Assembly (NCBI RefSeq): GCF_002834295.1
Contig: NZ_PISP01000001.1
Span: 372,001 to 436,000 of the forward strand
Source: Rhodohalobacter barkolensis
GTDB lineage: Bacteria; Bacteroidota; Rhodothermia; Balneolales; Balneolaceae
Direction: 5' to 3'
Length of the DNA: 64,000 nucleotides
The notes beneath the pieces were generated by a model, which saw only the letters and a list, made by a program, of their open reading frames with translations, was not told where the DNA came from and did no database searches. A program made the position numbers and the translations under genes. This document shows, one piece after another, positions 45,349 through 54,897 of the stretch; the first letter of the stretch is position 1, and the number at the start of each line of letters is the position of its first letter.

Positions 45349-48300
45349 TTAAGCCAATTCTGAGTTAGTATTTCGTAGTTTAGCAAGGTATGAAGTTCTT
45401 GGTCGAACATTCATCTCTTCGAGCATCACATAGTTTCGATCATTCTGCTTATGCTGTGATACCACACTGTTTCGGTCGGTTAAATCGCCGAATGTGATTG
45501 CATTAGCAGGGCATGCTTGCTGACAAGCTGTTTGAACAGATCCGTCAGCTGGTTTTTTGGAACCTGTAGCAATTTTTGATTCGATCTTCGCTTTGTTTAC
45601 TCGCTGTACGCAGTAAGAGCATTTTTCGATCACACCTCTGAAACGAACAGTCACATCCGGATTCATTGCCATCTGGATGATTTCCGGGTCGTCTCCGGTG
45701 GTTAAATATTCTTTTGTATAGTTGAAGAAGTTGAAACGTCGAACCTTAAACGGGCAGTTATTAGCACAGTACCGTGTACCGATGCATCTGTTATAGGTCA
45801 TCTGGTTCATGCCATCTTCACTGTGTGTAGTGGCTGCAACCGGGCAAACCTGCTCGCAAGGAGCCATTTCGCAATGCATACATGGAACCGGCTGGTGATA
45901 TGCTTTTGGATTATCACGATCACCTTCAAAATAGCGATCCGTTCTTATCCAGTGCATGATACGTCTGCGGCCAACTTCGCGTTTTCCAATTACAGGAATG
46001 TTGTTCTCGGCCTGACAAGCAATGGTACATACACCGCAACCAAAGCAGGCATTCAGGTCAATGGCCATTCCCCATTGTGGTTGATAATCCGGACCGTACT
46101 GTTCTTCAAATAGTGAAATGGGTCCGCGATCGTCTCCTTCCGCTAATGCTTCTTTAATTCCGGGAACTTCATACCCGTGAATACTCTTATAGGTAGCAAA
46201 ATCAGGATTTTCGCGATACTCCTCGAGTGTCGCTTCGCGTACCATGTCGCGGCCTTCAATACTGTTGTGGTCCTGGACACAGGCGATTTCGTACATTGCC
46301 CCGGTTTTTTCAACCTCAGCAGGTCTGAAAAACATTGCATCGCTGCTTCGAAGAGGGTAGGTATCCACTCCAACTCCGTCAGCTACACGGCCAACGTTAT
46401 TTCGCCCATAGCCCGTTGTAAGGGTGATAGAATCATCCGCATGTCCCGGGAGGACCCAGGCTGCAATTTCCAATGTATTCCCGCCGGCAGAAATCCTAAC
46501 CATAGGTACATCATTGGATTTAAAATTTTGTTCAGGTGGGATACCCAACGATTCCGCAGTACTTGGACTCATCAGGGCTACATTATCCCAGGTAATTTTC
46601 GTCATGGGTTCAGGTAATTCCTGAAGCCATCCGTTATTGGCAAACCGGCCGTCAAAAAGAGTAGCGTCCGGTTTAATTGTAATTTCTATACCATTAATCG
46701 GTTCAGCAGAAAGATAGGAGCGGATGTCTGAAGCAAAACCTGAGCGAACAGATACATTTACCTGTTCAAATCCACTTTCTCTGTCTACTCCATCGTGAAG
46801 GACAGTTTCCCACTGACGGTCGAAGTTTGATGTAAAGTAATTGCTCCATGTTTCCTGAACCAGGTCGTAACCGGTACTCTCTTCGCCTGTAACAATTGTA
46901 TTTAAAAACTCAATTTCGCTCAATCCATCAAAAAGAGGAAGGATTTGCGGCTGAATGACTGATCGATGTCCGGTGTAAGCAAGTCCGTCACCCCAGGCCT
47001 CAAGGAAGTGTGCACGATTTACGTGCCAGTTTGATGCTTTTGAGGTCTCATTATAATAGTCGGAGAGATGAATTGTAGTATCCACGTTACCCAAAGCCTG
47101 AGCAAATTCAAGATCGGCAGGTGCGGAGTAAGCCGGGTTTGTACCTACAAGTACAACGGTATCGTAATTACCGGCTTTCAACTCTGTAATCGCATTTAAA
47201 AATTCTTCAGTCTGATTTTCATCACCGTAATATGGCAGTTCGTGATAGGTTACGGTACTACCAACATTATTTAATGCGCTATTGATTGCGGCAACTGCTG
47301 CATGAGCACCCGCTGAATGGTCAAACCCGAGACTTACAACTGAACTTCCACGGTTTGAAAGCAAATCATTGGCTAACCTTTCAATCCAATCGTGATTGCT
47401 GAATGCGTTGGACACATTACTAAAGGCAGAAAGACCGTTTACACTTTCTGAAAGTTTAGCTGCCAAAGCATAGGCAAATGGCTCAATTTCTGATGTTTTT
47501 AATCTTAAACGGTGATCTGCATAAGATCCGGTAGATGTGAAAGAGTTTTCAACGCAGTAGATACGGGACATGGAGTCATCCGTACTGCTTACTTTTCGTC
47601 TGGAAGTAACTTTATAAGCATTTTCAACACTGTTTTTATGTCCAAACGGGCTCATAAAGTCATCATTCAAGGCTACAACAACATCTGCGTTATCATAGTG
47701 ATTAACCGTTCTGAGTCTTTGACCAAAAGCGATGTTTGTGCCTTCAATGGCATTGTCATCATTGAAGGGCTCAAATGTTACCCAATTGGCGTTTGAAAAT
47801 GTTTGAAGTGCATTCTGTTTAATTCTGTTGTACGTAGGAGAGGAGTTGGCCTCACTTATAAATAGAACTCTTCTGTTTCGATCAGAAAAATGATCAGATG
47901 CAAACTGAACAAATTCATCCTTTGACGTGCTTTCACCATTTCTTCGGGGCGATCTGGAACGGTCCGGGTCATAAAGATTCAGAATACCGGCCTGATTGTA
48001 AATATTTGTTCTTCCGCCGCTTGAAGGGTGTTGTTCATTACCCTCAAGTTTAGTAGGTCTACCTTCATTATTCTCAACCAGAATCCCTGTAACCGTATCC
48101 TGAAATGGCATACTGGTTGCGTAGTAATTTGGTTCGCCAAGTACTACATCTTCCGGCTGTTTAGAAAAAGGTAAAATCTTTTGAACAGGTTTCCGGCAAG
48201 AAGCGAAACCGGCCAGGGCAATGGAAGCTCCCATTACACGAAGGAAACTACGGCGGGAGACCTGGTCGGTCATTTCAGTTGCGTTTTCAGGAAATTCCCT

Positions 48301-48384
48301 TTCAGTGTACTTTTTGTACTCTTCGTTTTTGGCAAGTTCGTTTAAACTTTTCCAGAAAGTAGTTTGATTTGACTGATCACTCAT
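45349..48384 (-). CDS. actB: Alternative complex III subunit B (molybdopterin-oxidoreductase-like, iron-sulfur)
   Basis: This 1011-residue Tat-exported protein has the twin-arginine motif SRRSFLRVMG at 43-52 after a long polar n-region. Residues about 70-740 are the CISM-type molybdoprotein-like domain, in which ActB lacks cofactor. The C-terminal ferredoxin part binds clusters through CFGCGVCTIACQAEN near 774-788, CMHCEMAPCEQVCPV, CIGTRYCANNCPF, CSYCVQ and CQQACPANA. These clusters take electrons from quinol towards haem. It follows actA by 50 bp. Confidence 0.95.
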   Translation of the reverse strand: MSDQSNQTTFWKSLNELAKNEEYKKYTEREFPENATEMTDQVSRRSFLRVMGASIALAGFASCRKPVQKILPFSKQPEDVVLGEPNYYATSMPFQDTVTGILVENNEGRPTKLEGNEQHPSSGGRTNIYNQAGILNLYDPDRSRSPRRNGESTSKDEFVQFASDHFSDRNRRVLFISEANSSPTYNRIKQNALQTFSNANWVTFEPFNDDNAIEGTNIAFGQRLRTVNHYDNADVVVALNDDFMSPFGHKNSVENAYKVTSRRKVSSTDDSMSRIYCVENSFTSTGSYADHRLRLKTSEIEPFAYALAAKLSESVNGLSAFSNVSNAFSNHDWIERLANDLLSNRGSSVVSLGFDHSAGAHAAVAAINSALNNVGSTVTYHELPYYGDENQTEEFLNAITELKAGNYDTVVLVGTNPAYSAPADLEFAQALGNVDTTIHLSDYYNETSKASNWHVNRAHFLEAWGDGLAYTGHRSVIQPQILPLFDGLSEIEFLNTIVTGEESTGYDLVQETWSNYFTSNFDRQWETVLHDGVDRESGFEQVNVSVRSGFASDIRSYLSAEPINGIEITIKPDATLFDGRFANNGWLQELPEPMTKITWDNVALMSPSTAESLGIPPEQNFKSNDVPMVRISAGGNTLEIAAWVLPGHADDSITLTTGYGRNNVGRVADGVGVDTYPLRSSDAMFFRPAEVEKTGAMYEIACVQDHNSIEGRDMVREATLEEYRENPDFATYKSIHGYEVPGIKEALAEGDDRGPISLFEEQYGPDYQPQWGMAIDLNACFGCGVCTIACQAENNIPVIGKREVGRRRIMHWIRTDRYFEGDRDNPKAYHQPVPCMHCEMAPCEQVCPVAATTHSEDGMNQMTYNRCIGTRYCANNCPFKVRRFNFFNYTKEYLTTGDDPEIIQMAMNPDVTVRFRGVIEKCSYCVQRVNKAKIESKIATGSKKPADGSVQTACQQACPANAITFGDLTDRNSVVSQHKQNDRNYVMLEEMNVRPRTSYLAKLRNTNSELA

Positions 48385-48434
48385 TCTTTACAGAATATTA
48401 AATTGAAACTCAGGGTTTGAATTAGATCAAACAA

Positions 48435-49079
48435 TTAATAGTGGCAACTCTGGCAATATGTAGGAGCGTTGATGTTGTGTTTTGCAACCAATTCGCGTCC
48501 AATTTCAAGTTGATTTTCTACAGAGTAACCCATTGTGGTTACTTCTGATACCGGTCGAACATGTTTTTCCGGTTCACGGTGACAATCCAGACACCATCCC
48601 ATACTAAGCGGTTCTGCCTGATGCACAACTTCCATACGATCAACACGACCGTGGCAAGATTCACATCCCACACCTACATTTACGTGTGCCGCGTGATTGA
48701 AATAAGCATAATCGGGTAACATATGAACACGAACCCACTCAATGGGCTCGCCGGTTTCCCAGCTGTCGCGAACAGGTTGTAATGATTCTACATCTGTGCG
48801 AATTTGACTGTGACAGTTCATGCAAGTTTGAGTAGCCGGAATATTAGCGTGTCTGGATTCTTCTACTTGGGTATGACAGTACTGGCAATCCATGCCTAAC
48901 TGCCCTACGTGTACCTGGTGTGAAAAGGGGACAGGCTGTTCAGGAGCATAGCCGACATCGGTAAATTCAGGAGAGAAGAAATACCATATACCAAATACAA
49001 CAGCATTTAAAAGTATGATAGAACCTATAAGAATTCGCTTGGGCGCTTCATCTGCCCATTTTGGAAAAATCTGAGCCAT
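48435..49079 (-). CDS. actA: Alternative complex III subunit A, pentahaem cytochrome c
   Basis: This 214-residue protein has one N-terminal transmembrane anchor (about 15-36) and five CxxCH sites in order: CQYCH, CMNCH, CESCH, CLDCH and CQSCH, the last next to the C-terminus. Further His residues such as in FSHQVH and FNHAAHV are likely distal ligands. It passes electrons from ActB clusters to ActE. It is the first gene of the 13-gene-length leftward respiratory operon, whose promoter must lie within 49080-49523. Confidence 0.95.
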   Translation of the reverse strand: MAQIFPKWADEAPKRILIGSIILLNAVVFGIWYFFSPEFTDVGYAPEQPVPFSHQVHVGQLGMDCQYCHTQVEESRHANIPATQTCMNCHSQIRTDVESLQPVRDSWETGEPIEWVRVHMLPDYAYFNHAAHVNVGVGCESCHGRVDRMEVVHQAEPLSMGWCLDCHREPEKHVRPVSEVTTMGYSVENQLEIGRELVAKHNINAPTYCQSCHY

Positions 49080-49523
49080 AAGATTTATTGAAAATTATCA
49101 ATTCCTTTTATCGAAATTTACCGGAAATTAATCAGCCATGAAGGTAGCGAAAATTATAAATTCTCCATACCTATTCTGTGATAGACCAAAGTATTTAAAC
49201 TCATTCTAAATAATAGGGTCTCGGTAAACATCGTATCAATTGCTCACAAAGATAGTGGACAGATCTATAAATTGCTTAAAATTTGATGCTTTTTTTATGG
49301 CTATATGGCAGACCATTAGTGTTAAGAATAAGAGCAAATAATCCAATTTGTTAAAACGCCTGAAAGCGCTTCAGTTAGGAATGTTATAGTGTCTCAAAAT
49401 TGTTTACCAACAATTAATATTGAATGATTTAAAGGGAAAAAATATTCAGAATTGTTCAAGAATTGATTTCTGAATGTTGTAATTTTGAGCGCGAAAAAAT
49501 TAATTGATTGAACTCTGTCAGAT
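49080..49523. other. 444-bp divergent intergenic region upstream of actA and the DUF420 gene
   Basis: AT-rich, no open reading frame and no RNA gene recognised. It must carry the promoters of both directions. At 49360-49374 lies CTGAAAGCGCTTCAG, a near-palindrome with 5-bp arms around GCGC; its first 12 bases equal those at 23180-23191. No promoter consensus was identified with confidence. Confidence 0.5.
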
Positions 49524-50093
49524 ATGAAAGAACCAAACAGTAAGGAACTCACTGTCGATTTTTTAAAAAAAATAAGTGTAGCAAAAGCATTAGGTGTTAT
49601 ACTGCTGATTAGCGGCCTGGCTTTTCTATTTTTGATCTGGTTAATCTATTTCAGGGAAACTGCTGATGAGACTGCGGCATGGGTTTCAAACTTACCTGCA
49701 CTCAATGCACTACTCAATACCGCGAGTACAGTATTTATTGTACTGGGCTTTATAGCGATTAGAAAACGAGAATTTGTTAAACACATGAAGATGATGCTCA
49801 CCGCGTTTGTTACATCATCTTTATTTTTAATCAGCTACTTGGTTTATCATAATTTTGTTGGTCATACACCTTTTCCGGGAGAGGGTATCATCCGACCGAT
49901 CTACTTCTTTATTTTAATTAGCCACATCATTTTGTCTGCTTTTGTTGTGCCTCTGGTTCTGACCAGCTACTACTTTGCATTTTCAGGGAAATTTTCCACT
50001 CACCGTAAAGTATCCAAGTGGACATTGCCAATCTGGCTCTATGTTTCTGTAACCGGTGTGGTGATCTTCTTTATTCTGAATGCTTATGTGTAA
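49524..50093 (+). CDS. DUF420 membrane protein (CtaM/YozB-like)
   Basis: This 189-residue protein has five hydrophobic helices (about 20-43, 58-77, 88-110, 125-150 and 165-187). Conserved histidines are seen in FVKHMKMML, YHNFVGHT, ISHIILS and STHRKVSKW. This is the DUF420 pattern; members such as CtaM are needed for cytochrome oxidase maturation. Its position next to and divergent from the act-cta operon supports an assembly role. It converges with the propeller regulator gene with 37 bp between the stops. Confidence 0.85.
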   Translation: MKEPNSKELTVDFLKKISVAKALGVILLISGLAFLFLIWLIYFRETADETAAWVSNLPALNALLNTASTVFIVLGFIAIRKREFVKHMKMMLTAFVTSSLFLISYLVYHNFVGHTPFPGEGIIRPIYFFILISHIILSAFVVPLVLTSYYFAFSGKFSTHRKVSKWTLPIWLYVSVTGVVIFFILNAYV

Positions 50094-50130
50094 AGAAGGA
50101 GCGATCTGAAATTTCCGGCGGTAAATGTTG

Positions 50131-52824
50131 CTATACAGAATTTAAGAAATCGTGCAGATCTTCTTCGGTATCCAGTTCCAGCTTTTTACGTAACCGGGAT
50201 CGGTTTATATAAACACTTGAAGGCTGGATATTTAAAAAGTCAGCGATCTCCTTGGAGTTGAAGCCCAGTTTTAAATAGGCACAAAGTCTGAGATCGTTAC
50301 TGGAGAGCTGGGGATAATTCTTTTTCAATCTTTGGAAAAATTCCTGATGCAACTGATCCATCTGAATTTCAAAGGTGTTGTCTTCTTCAGTAGAATATGA
50401 ATCAAGCAAATTGCTGATTTCATTCCATCGAGTTTTGGATGATTCTGAATTTTGCTCAATCTTCTCAATTTTCTTCTTGAGCTTTTCAATCAGCCGATTT
50501 TTATCCTCGTTTTCTTTTGCCTTGTTGGCAAGCTCAATTGTCTTCTCCCTCAGCTTCATTTTCAGTTGATCATAATCTTCCTGCAAACGCTCCTGTTCAA
50601 ACTGTAACATTTTTTGGCGGTGTTTTTCAGCTTGTTCACGCAAAGATTGCTGCTTATTAATCAGATACTGTTTTTCGTGTTTCTTTAAAGTGTACATTTG
50701 CCACAAATAGAGCAGATAGATACCTATTGCAATTAGTATCAGGTATAGGAGATAGGCGTACCAGGACTGATACCAAGGCGGTGCCACACGAAATGAGAGG
50801 GTAGACCGGTCAAATATCTCACCGTTTTTCATAGCTTGTACAGATAGCTCGTAATCACCATAGTCTAAATTGATCAGATCAATTCCACTTTCTGCAGACC
50901 ACTCACTCCACGATTCACTACCGTTTAGTTTGTATTGATATAGAACATCTTGCTGATTGGGAACCAGATATTCTACCCTGACATTGTTATAAGCATGAGA
51001 AATGGTTTCACCGGGATAAGATTGAATGCTCTCTTCGTTGTTATAGGCTTCAATTTGTCTGAAAATCAATTGCGTACTATCGGAGTTTTCTATAAACCCC
51101 TTTTCAAGAGACCGGAGGGCGAAACCATTGTAGAGGGGAAAGAATTCATATTCATCATTCAGAGAAACGGAACGGTAAATCCAGGGCATCATTTCTTCAG
51201 GACCTGAATGAAATGCGATCTCATTTTTTGTACTAAAACTGCTGTCTTCCGGTGAGTAGGTATATTCAAATTCATCAGTAACAACCTGAACGCCCGAATC
51301 ATTTTTCGCAATGTAGGGATCAGCACCTTCAAAGATATCGTTCAAGAAAATTTTTCTATCCGTCGGATTAAGGTCGTCATCGAGTTCAGCTCTGATAACT
51401 CCGTAATTAGGTATGTTGGTCCATAGTATGTTGTCTCGCTCAATCAAAACCTGATTGGTTGATCCACGAATCAGATCCATTCTTTTCAGAAACGACCATT
51501 CTCCTGATGATTTTTCAAAAATGGAAATTCCATTATATGTCCCACCCAGCAAGTAATCTCCATAGGGAGTGATTTCCCAGAAGCCCTGTTGGGTTCCTAC
51601 TCTTTCCAGTTGATTATTGTTCAGAATGAAAAGCCCGCGATCGTGGGCAACAAATAGTTCATCTTCAATCGTATTTAACGACCACACCTGTCCTTCGCTA
51701 CCCGGAATTTCATTAAAACCGTAAAATTCAATGTCGTTTTTAAGTAAGTCCCAGTCTGAGGTATAGAGACCTTTGTTTGTACCCAGATAGAAACGTTCAT
51801 CCTTCAATTGAGCTGTATATCCCGTACCAAAATCACCTCTGAAATCATAGATAAATGTCAGATTACTATTTAGATTCAGTGAAGAAATCCCATAGTCCAA
51901 TCCCATCCAAAGTTGACCATTAGAACTGTAATGGAGACTTAATATGGTATTGTTGAGGAGTCCTTTATTTCTGTTGATATAGTGGATAATGTTTCCATCC
52001 ATATCACTGATATATAAACCCTTTTGTACGGTTCCGACGGCTAAATAATTTTCCCGGATTTGTTCAAAACTAAATACGTTGGAATTTTCGAGAATACGAG
52101 ATAAGGGTGTTTCAAGCCGGGTCAAATTCCCATCAGAGTAAAGAAAAAGACCGGAATCGTATGTAACAAGCACAATTCCCTCTTCATGATGGTAGATTCC
52201 TGAAATTTCATAATCGAAATCATCGGGAAACTCAGCAACTGGGTTTAACGATAAATCATCGAATTGAAGTAAACCCAACTCTTCATCTGAGAAATAGATC
52301 GAGTCTCCAACTGAGTAGCTATCTGTTAACCGACTGGGAGCTGATATTTTAGTGAGATTTTCGTTTCTAAAAATGTAGATGTTGTAATCTGATACAAAGA
52401 GAATATTCTCTCCTGATTGATGAATGTTCCAAAACTCCTCATTCAAGTCAATCATATCCTCCCGGAAAGGATAAAGGGAACGGTATTCAAAATCCTGGTA
52501 CCTGTTTTTTTGCCATATGCCGAAGTCCAGGTCAGAACCGGTGTAGATAAGCGAATCACTGACTACATGGATAGAACGGGTGAAACCTTCACTACCATTA
52601 AAGCTGTTCCAGGTTTTGCCATCGTATTCAAGTAGTCCACCATCGGCGGCCATGTAGACAATACCGTTTGGAGCCGTATCGATATCCCATATTTTACCCT
52701 TATTGTTATACTCTAAGGGGGTAAAGTTCTGCATCAACGGTACACCTTTTTCTGGTATCTGTTGTGCATGTACTGAAACTGTGCTAATCAGTAGTATTAT
52801 TAAATATGTTATCGGTCTCACCAA
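50131..52824 (-). CDS. Membrane-spanning one-component regulator: beta-propeller, Y_Y_Y domain, LuxR-like HTH
   Basis: This 897-residue protein starts with a signal-like segment (TYLIILLISTVSVHA) and a periplasmic beta-propeller of about 650 residues. A triple-tyrosine domain ends near 685, followed by a transmembrane helix SWYAYLLYLILIAIGIYLLYL and a long coiled coil (about 712-800). The C-terminal LuxR/GerE-type HTH has LSSNDLRLCAYLKLGFNSKE near 840-860 and an arginine-rich recognition part ending at 897. No HisKA, HATPase or receiver domain is present, so signal crosses the membrane to DNA in one chain, unlike hybrid two-component systems. Its place beside the glucan genes suggests it senses their oligosaccharides. 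The start is TTG or the adjacent GTG. Confidence 0.8.
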   Translation of the reverse strand: MVRPITYLIILLISTVSVHAQQIPEKGVPLMQNFTPLEYNNKGKIWDIDTAPNGIVYMAADGGLLEYDGKTWNSFNGSEGFTRSIHVVSDSLIYTGSDLDFGIWQKNRYQDFEYRSLYPFREDMIDLNEEFWNIHQSGENILFVSDYNIYIFRNENLTKISAPSRLTDSYSVGDSIYFSDEELGLLQFDDLSLNPVAEFPDDFDYEISGIYHHEEGIVLVTYDSGLFLYSDGNLTRLETPLSRILENSNVFSFEQIRENYLAVGTVQKGLYISDMDGNIIHYINRNKGLLNNTILSLHYSSNGQLWMGLDYGISSLNLNSNLTFIYDFRGDFGTGYTAQLKDERFYLGTNKGLYTSDWDLLKNDIEFYGFNEIPGSEGQVWSLNTIEDELFVAHDRGLFILNNNQLERVGTQQGFWEITPYGDYLLGGTYNGISIFEKSSGEWSFLKRMDLIRGSTNQVLIERDNILWTNIPNYGVIRAELDDDLNPTDRKIFLNDIFEGADPYIAKNDSGVQVVTDEFEYTYSPEDSSFSTKNEIAFHSGPEEMMPWIYRSVSLNDEYEFFPLYNGFALRSLEKGFIENSDSTQLIFRQIEAYNNEESIQSYPGETISHAYNNVRVEYLVPNQQDVLYQYKLNGSESWSEWSAESGIDLINLDYGDYELSVQAMKNGEIFDRSTLSFRVAPPWYQSWYAYLLYLILIAIGIYLLYLWQMYTLKKHEKQYLINKQQSLREQAEKHRQKMLQFEQERLQEDYDQLKMKLREKTIELANKAKENEDKNRLIEKLKKKIEKIEQNSESSKTRWNEISNLLDSYSTEEDNTFEIQMDQLHQEFFQRLKKNYPQLSSNDLRLCAYLKLGFNSKEIADFLNIQPSSVYINRSRLRKKLELDTEEDLHDFLNSV

Positions 52825-52912
52825 GGATGAATGGTCATAATGTTTTTAGACTTCATCTGCTCAAATCCAGCCTTAATAGATTGGATATTTCAAGTATCCA
52901 TTCTAAAGTAAT

Positions 52913-52943
52913 TTTTGGTTTAACCAAAATAAGAGTTTAACCA
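52913..52943. promoter_or_regulatory. Candidate operator upstream of the propeller regulator gene
   Basis: A 17-bp palindrome TTTTGGTTTAACCAAAA (52913-52929, 8-bp arms around one base) is followed by a second GTTTAACCA (52935-52943) on the same face after 17 bp. It lies about 90 bp upstream of the regulator start and in the gap after the last glucan enzyme gene. The other 150 bp of this gap hold a GGATA/TATCC repeat and nothing else recognised. Confidence 0.35.
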
Positions 52944-53061
52944 TTTCCGAATGTTGTAATAGTATGTAACTGCAAATACATAATTACCGGTAAGATTAAA
53001 CTCTGAGTTAAAACTGACAAATTTCAATTATTTGTGAAGCGGAGACACGCCGTGCTCCCAA

Positions 53062-53985
53062 TCAGTCATACATCATGGCAAGCTTGGGCGTTCTGTCAGT
53101 TTTGAAAAGTCCCCAGTGCTTTTCGGGTTCCAAAGGTTCGGGCGAACCTTTCCAACTCTCATCAAAGGCTTCGAAGTAGAATGTAAGAATGTTCTCTTTT
53201 TCAACCCAATTCATAAGTTTTTCAAAATAGATTTTCTGAAACTCTTCGTTGACAAATTCCGGGTTGATGCCTCTACCATTAGATTTTGTAGCCCAACCGG
53301 CTTCTGTGATGACAACAGGTTTATCGGGGTATTTTTCGGCAACAGCGCTATAGTTTTCTTTTGTATAATCTATAGCTTCATTGATGTGTTTGTACTCCCA
53401 AACTGGGTAGGTGTGAATAGAAATAAAATCTAATTCGTTAGCGAGAGGTTCAAGCTTTGAAAGCCAGGGGGCGTAATTTTCGCAAAATGTTACAGGTTGA
53501 TTCGCAAGACTTTTTACTTTTTGTACATAGTGCAGCACTTTCTCTTCATGAACCAGGTGATCTGTCCAATCCACACACGCCTCGTTACCTACAGAAAGGG
53601 AGAAGATGATATCCGGGTACTGATTTGCAAATTCAGCCAATTTGAGCATCTTTTGGCTGTTGTTTTCGGTATTTTGTTCGAGTACTTTTTTGGGATGAAT
53701 TCCACCTCCCCAGGGACAATTGAAATTATTCATTTCGGCTTCAATATAAGCCCCAAGCATGATCTGAAAATCAAGATTTTCATTTCGGATCACATCGAGT
53801 ACAATCTCTGCATGTGTGTCGATATTAAATAATCTAAGGTATTTCCAATGGTTGTGAAGAAGCAGTAAATCTTCTTTTACTTCTTCGTAATTGGGGTATT
53901 TACCACCCGGATGCTGTCCTTCTCTGAAACCGGAATAGCAAATGGCTTTTCCGGGAGCTAAACCCAGTTCTTTATATGTGTTCAT
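53062..53985 (-). CDS. GH17-like beta-1,3-glucanase, cytoplasmic
   Basis: This 307-residue protein has the (beta/alpha)8 fold of family GH17. The acid/base is Glu135 in SVGNEAC and the nucleophile is Glu228 in ITEAGWA. There is no signal peptide, so the enzyme would act on imported oligosaccharides. It is the most divergent of the four GH17 domains here, closest in its ends (CYSGFREGQHPGG, YFEAFDESWKGSPEP) to the lipoprotein copy at 58902-60209. It is the last gene of the leftward glucan operon, 2 bp after the next GH17 gene. A beta-1,3-glucosidase-type action on short chains is equally possible. Confidence 0.83.
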   Translation of the reverse strand: MNTYKELGLAPGKAICYSGFREGQHPGGKYPNYEEVKEDLLLLHNHWKYLRLFNIDTHAEIVLDVIRNENLDFQIMLGAYIEAEMNNFNCPWGGGIHPKKVLEQNTENNSQKMLKLAEFANQYPDIIFSLSVGNEACVDWTDHLVHEEKVLHYVQKVKSLANQPVTFCENYAPWLSKLEPLANELDFISIHTYPVWEYKHINEAIDYTKENYSAVAEKYPDKPVVITEAGWATKSNGRGINPEFVNEEFQKIYFEKLMNWVEKENILTFYFEAFDESWKGSPEPLEPEKHWGLFKTDRTPKLAMMYD

Positions 53986-53987
53986 CC

Positions 53988-54896
53988 TTAGTATTTAAGT
54001 TTTCCTTTTTTATCCCAGATTCCCCAATATGCACCTACATCTCCTTCAGAATCAACTTTCCAGGATTCATCAAAAGATGAGAAATAGAAGACTTCGATAT
54101 CTTCATCCTGAGTCCACAAGCATGTGTTGATGAAGTATTTCTTAGCATTTTCTACAGATGGTGTTGCGCCGCCTAAAGCTGTTCCTTTACTTGGCCATCC
54201 GGTTTCGGTAATTATCACTTTTTTACCATTACCTGCTTCTTTGGCTTGATAATACATCTGTCGCATATGCTGTAGTGAGTGTTCGAAGCTGGTACCTTCC
54301 CAGAATGGATAGCAGTTACATAAAATCACATCGCAGACATCCGATACTTCCGGTCTTTGAACGAATTCGTAATATGCATCTACATAGCCTACGGGTATAT
54401 CTTTTGGAATTTTACTTCGAACTTCTTTGATGTAGTCAATGAGAGTTTCCGGTGTAAGATCACCTCTATAGAGGACCTCATTACCTACTGCCGCAATATC
54501 TACCATTCCATCATTAGCTAACTTTACCAAATTATCGATCTCTTCCCTGTTCTTTTCTTCATCGTCGCTAAGCCATGCTCCAACCAAAGTCTTCATTTTA
54601 AATTCTTTGGCTACTTTAGGTACAAATTCATTTCCTTCCGTAGTTGAAAAAGATCGTATTGCATTAGTGTAAGGTTTCAAGATCTTAATCCTTTTTCGGA
54701 TTTGTTCTTCTGTAACAATGGTTCCCGGACCCTGTCCATCCTCATACATACTGTAACAAAATCCATAGATGCCATTATCTAAAACTTCTCTAAACAGGCT
54801 ATCTATTTCGTCATTTGCCATCTCATCCAAATAATTCAATTTTGGAATGAGATCAGATCTCTTATAACTTAAAAATTGTTCCTTTCTATATGACAT
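53988..54896 (-). CDS. GH17-like glycoside hydrolase, cytoplasmic
   Basis: This 302-residue protein carries acid/base Glu140 in AVGNEVLYRGD and nucleophile Glu231 in ITETGWPSKG, with the family end FYFSSFDESWK. It has no signal peptide or membrane helix. It is a near relative of the GH17 part of the adjacent transporter fusion; both share GFC, LVGAW, RSFS, CDV and NCYPFWEG in the same order and spacing. That suggests a tandem duplication in which one copy became fused to the transporter. It starts 1 bp after the fusion gene stop, so translation is probably coupled. Confidence 0.85.
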   Translation of the reverse strand: MSYRKEQFLSYKRSDLIPKLNYLDEMANDEIDSLFREVLDNGIYGFCYSMYEDGQGPGTIVTEEQIRKRIKILKPYTNAIRSFSTTEGNEFVPKVAKEFKMKTLVGAWLSDDEEKNREEIDNLVKLANDGMVDIAAVGNEVLYRGDLTPETLIDYIKEVRSKIPKDIPVGYVDAYYEFVQRPEVSDVCDVILCNCYPFWEGTSFEHSLQHMRQMYYQAKEAGNGKKVIITETGWPSKGTALGGATPSVENAKKYFINTCLWTQDEDIEVFYFSSFDESWKVDSEGDVGAYWGIWDKKGKLKY

Positions 54897-54897
54897 T

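Noticed and set aside
44870-45352. 160-residue open frame antisense to actC
   Set aside because: Shadow frame; the conserved membrane protein on the other strand explains the region.
53040-53062. GGAG/CTCC imperfect hairpin after the last GH17 gene
   Set aside because: It has mismatches and no T run, so it is not a convincing terminator.
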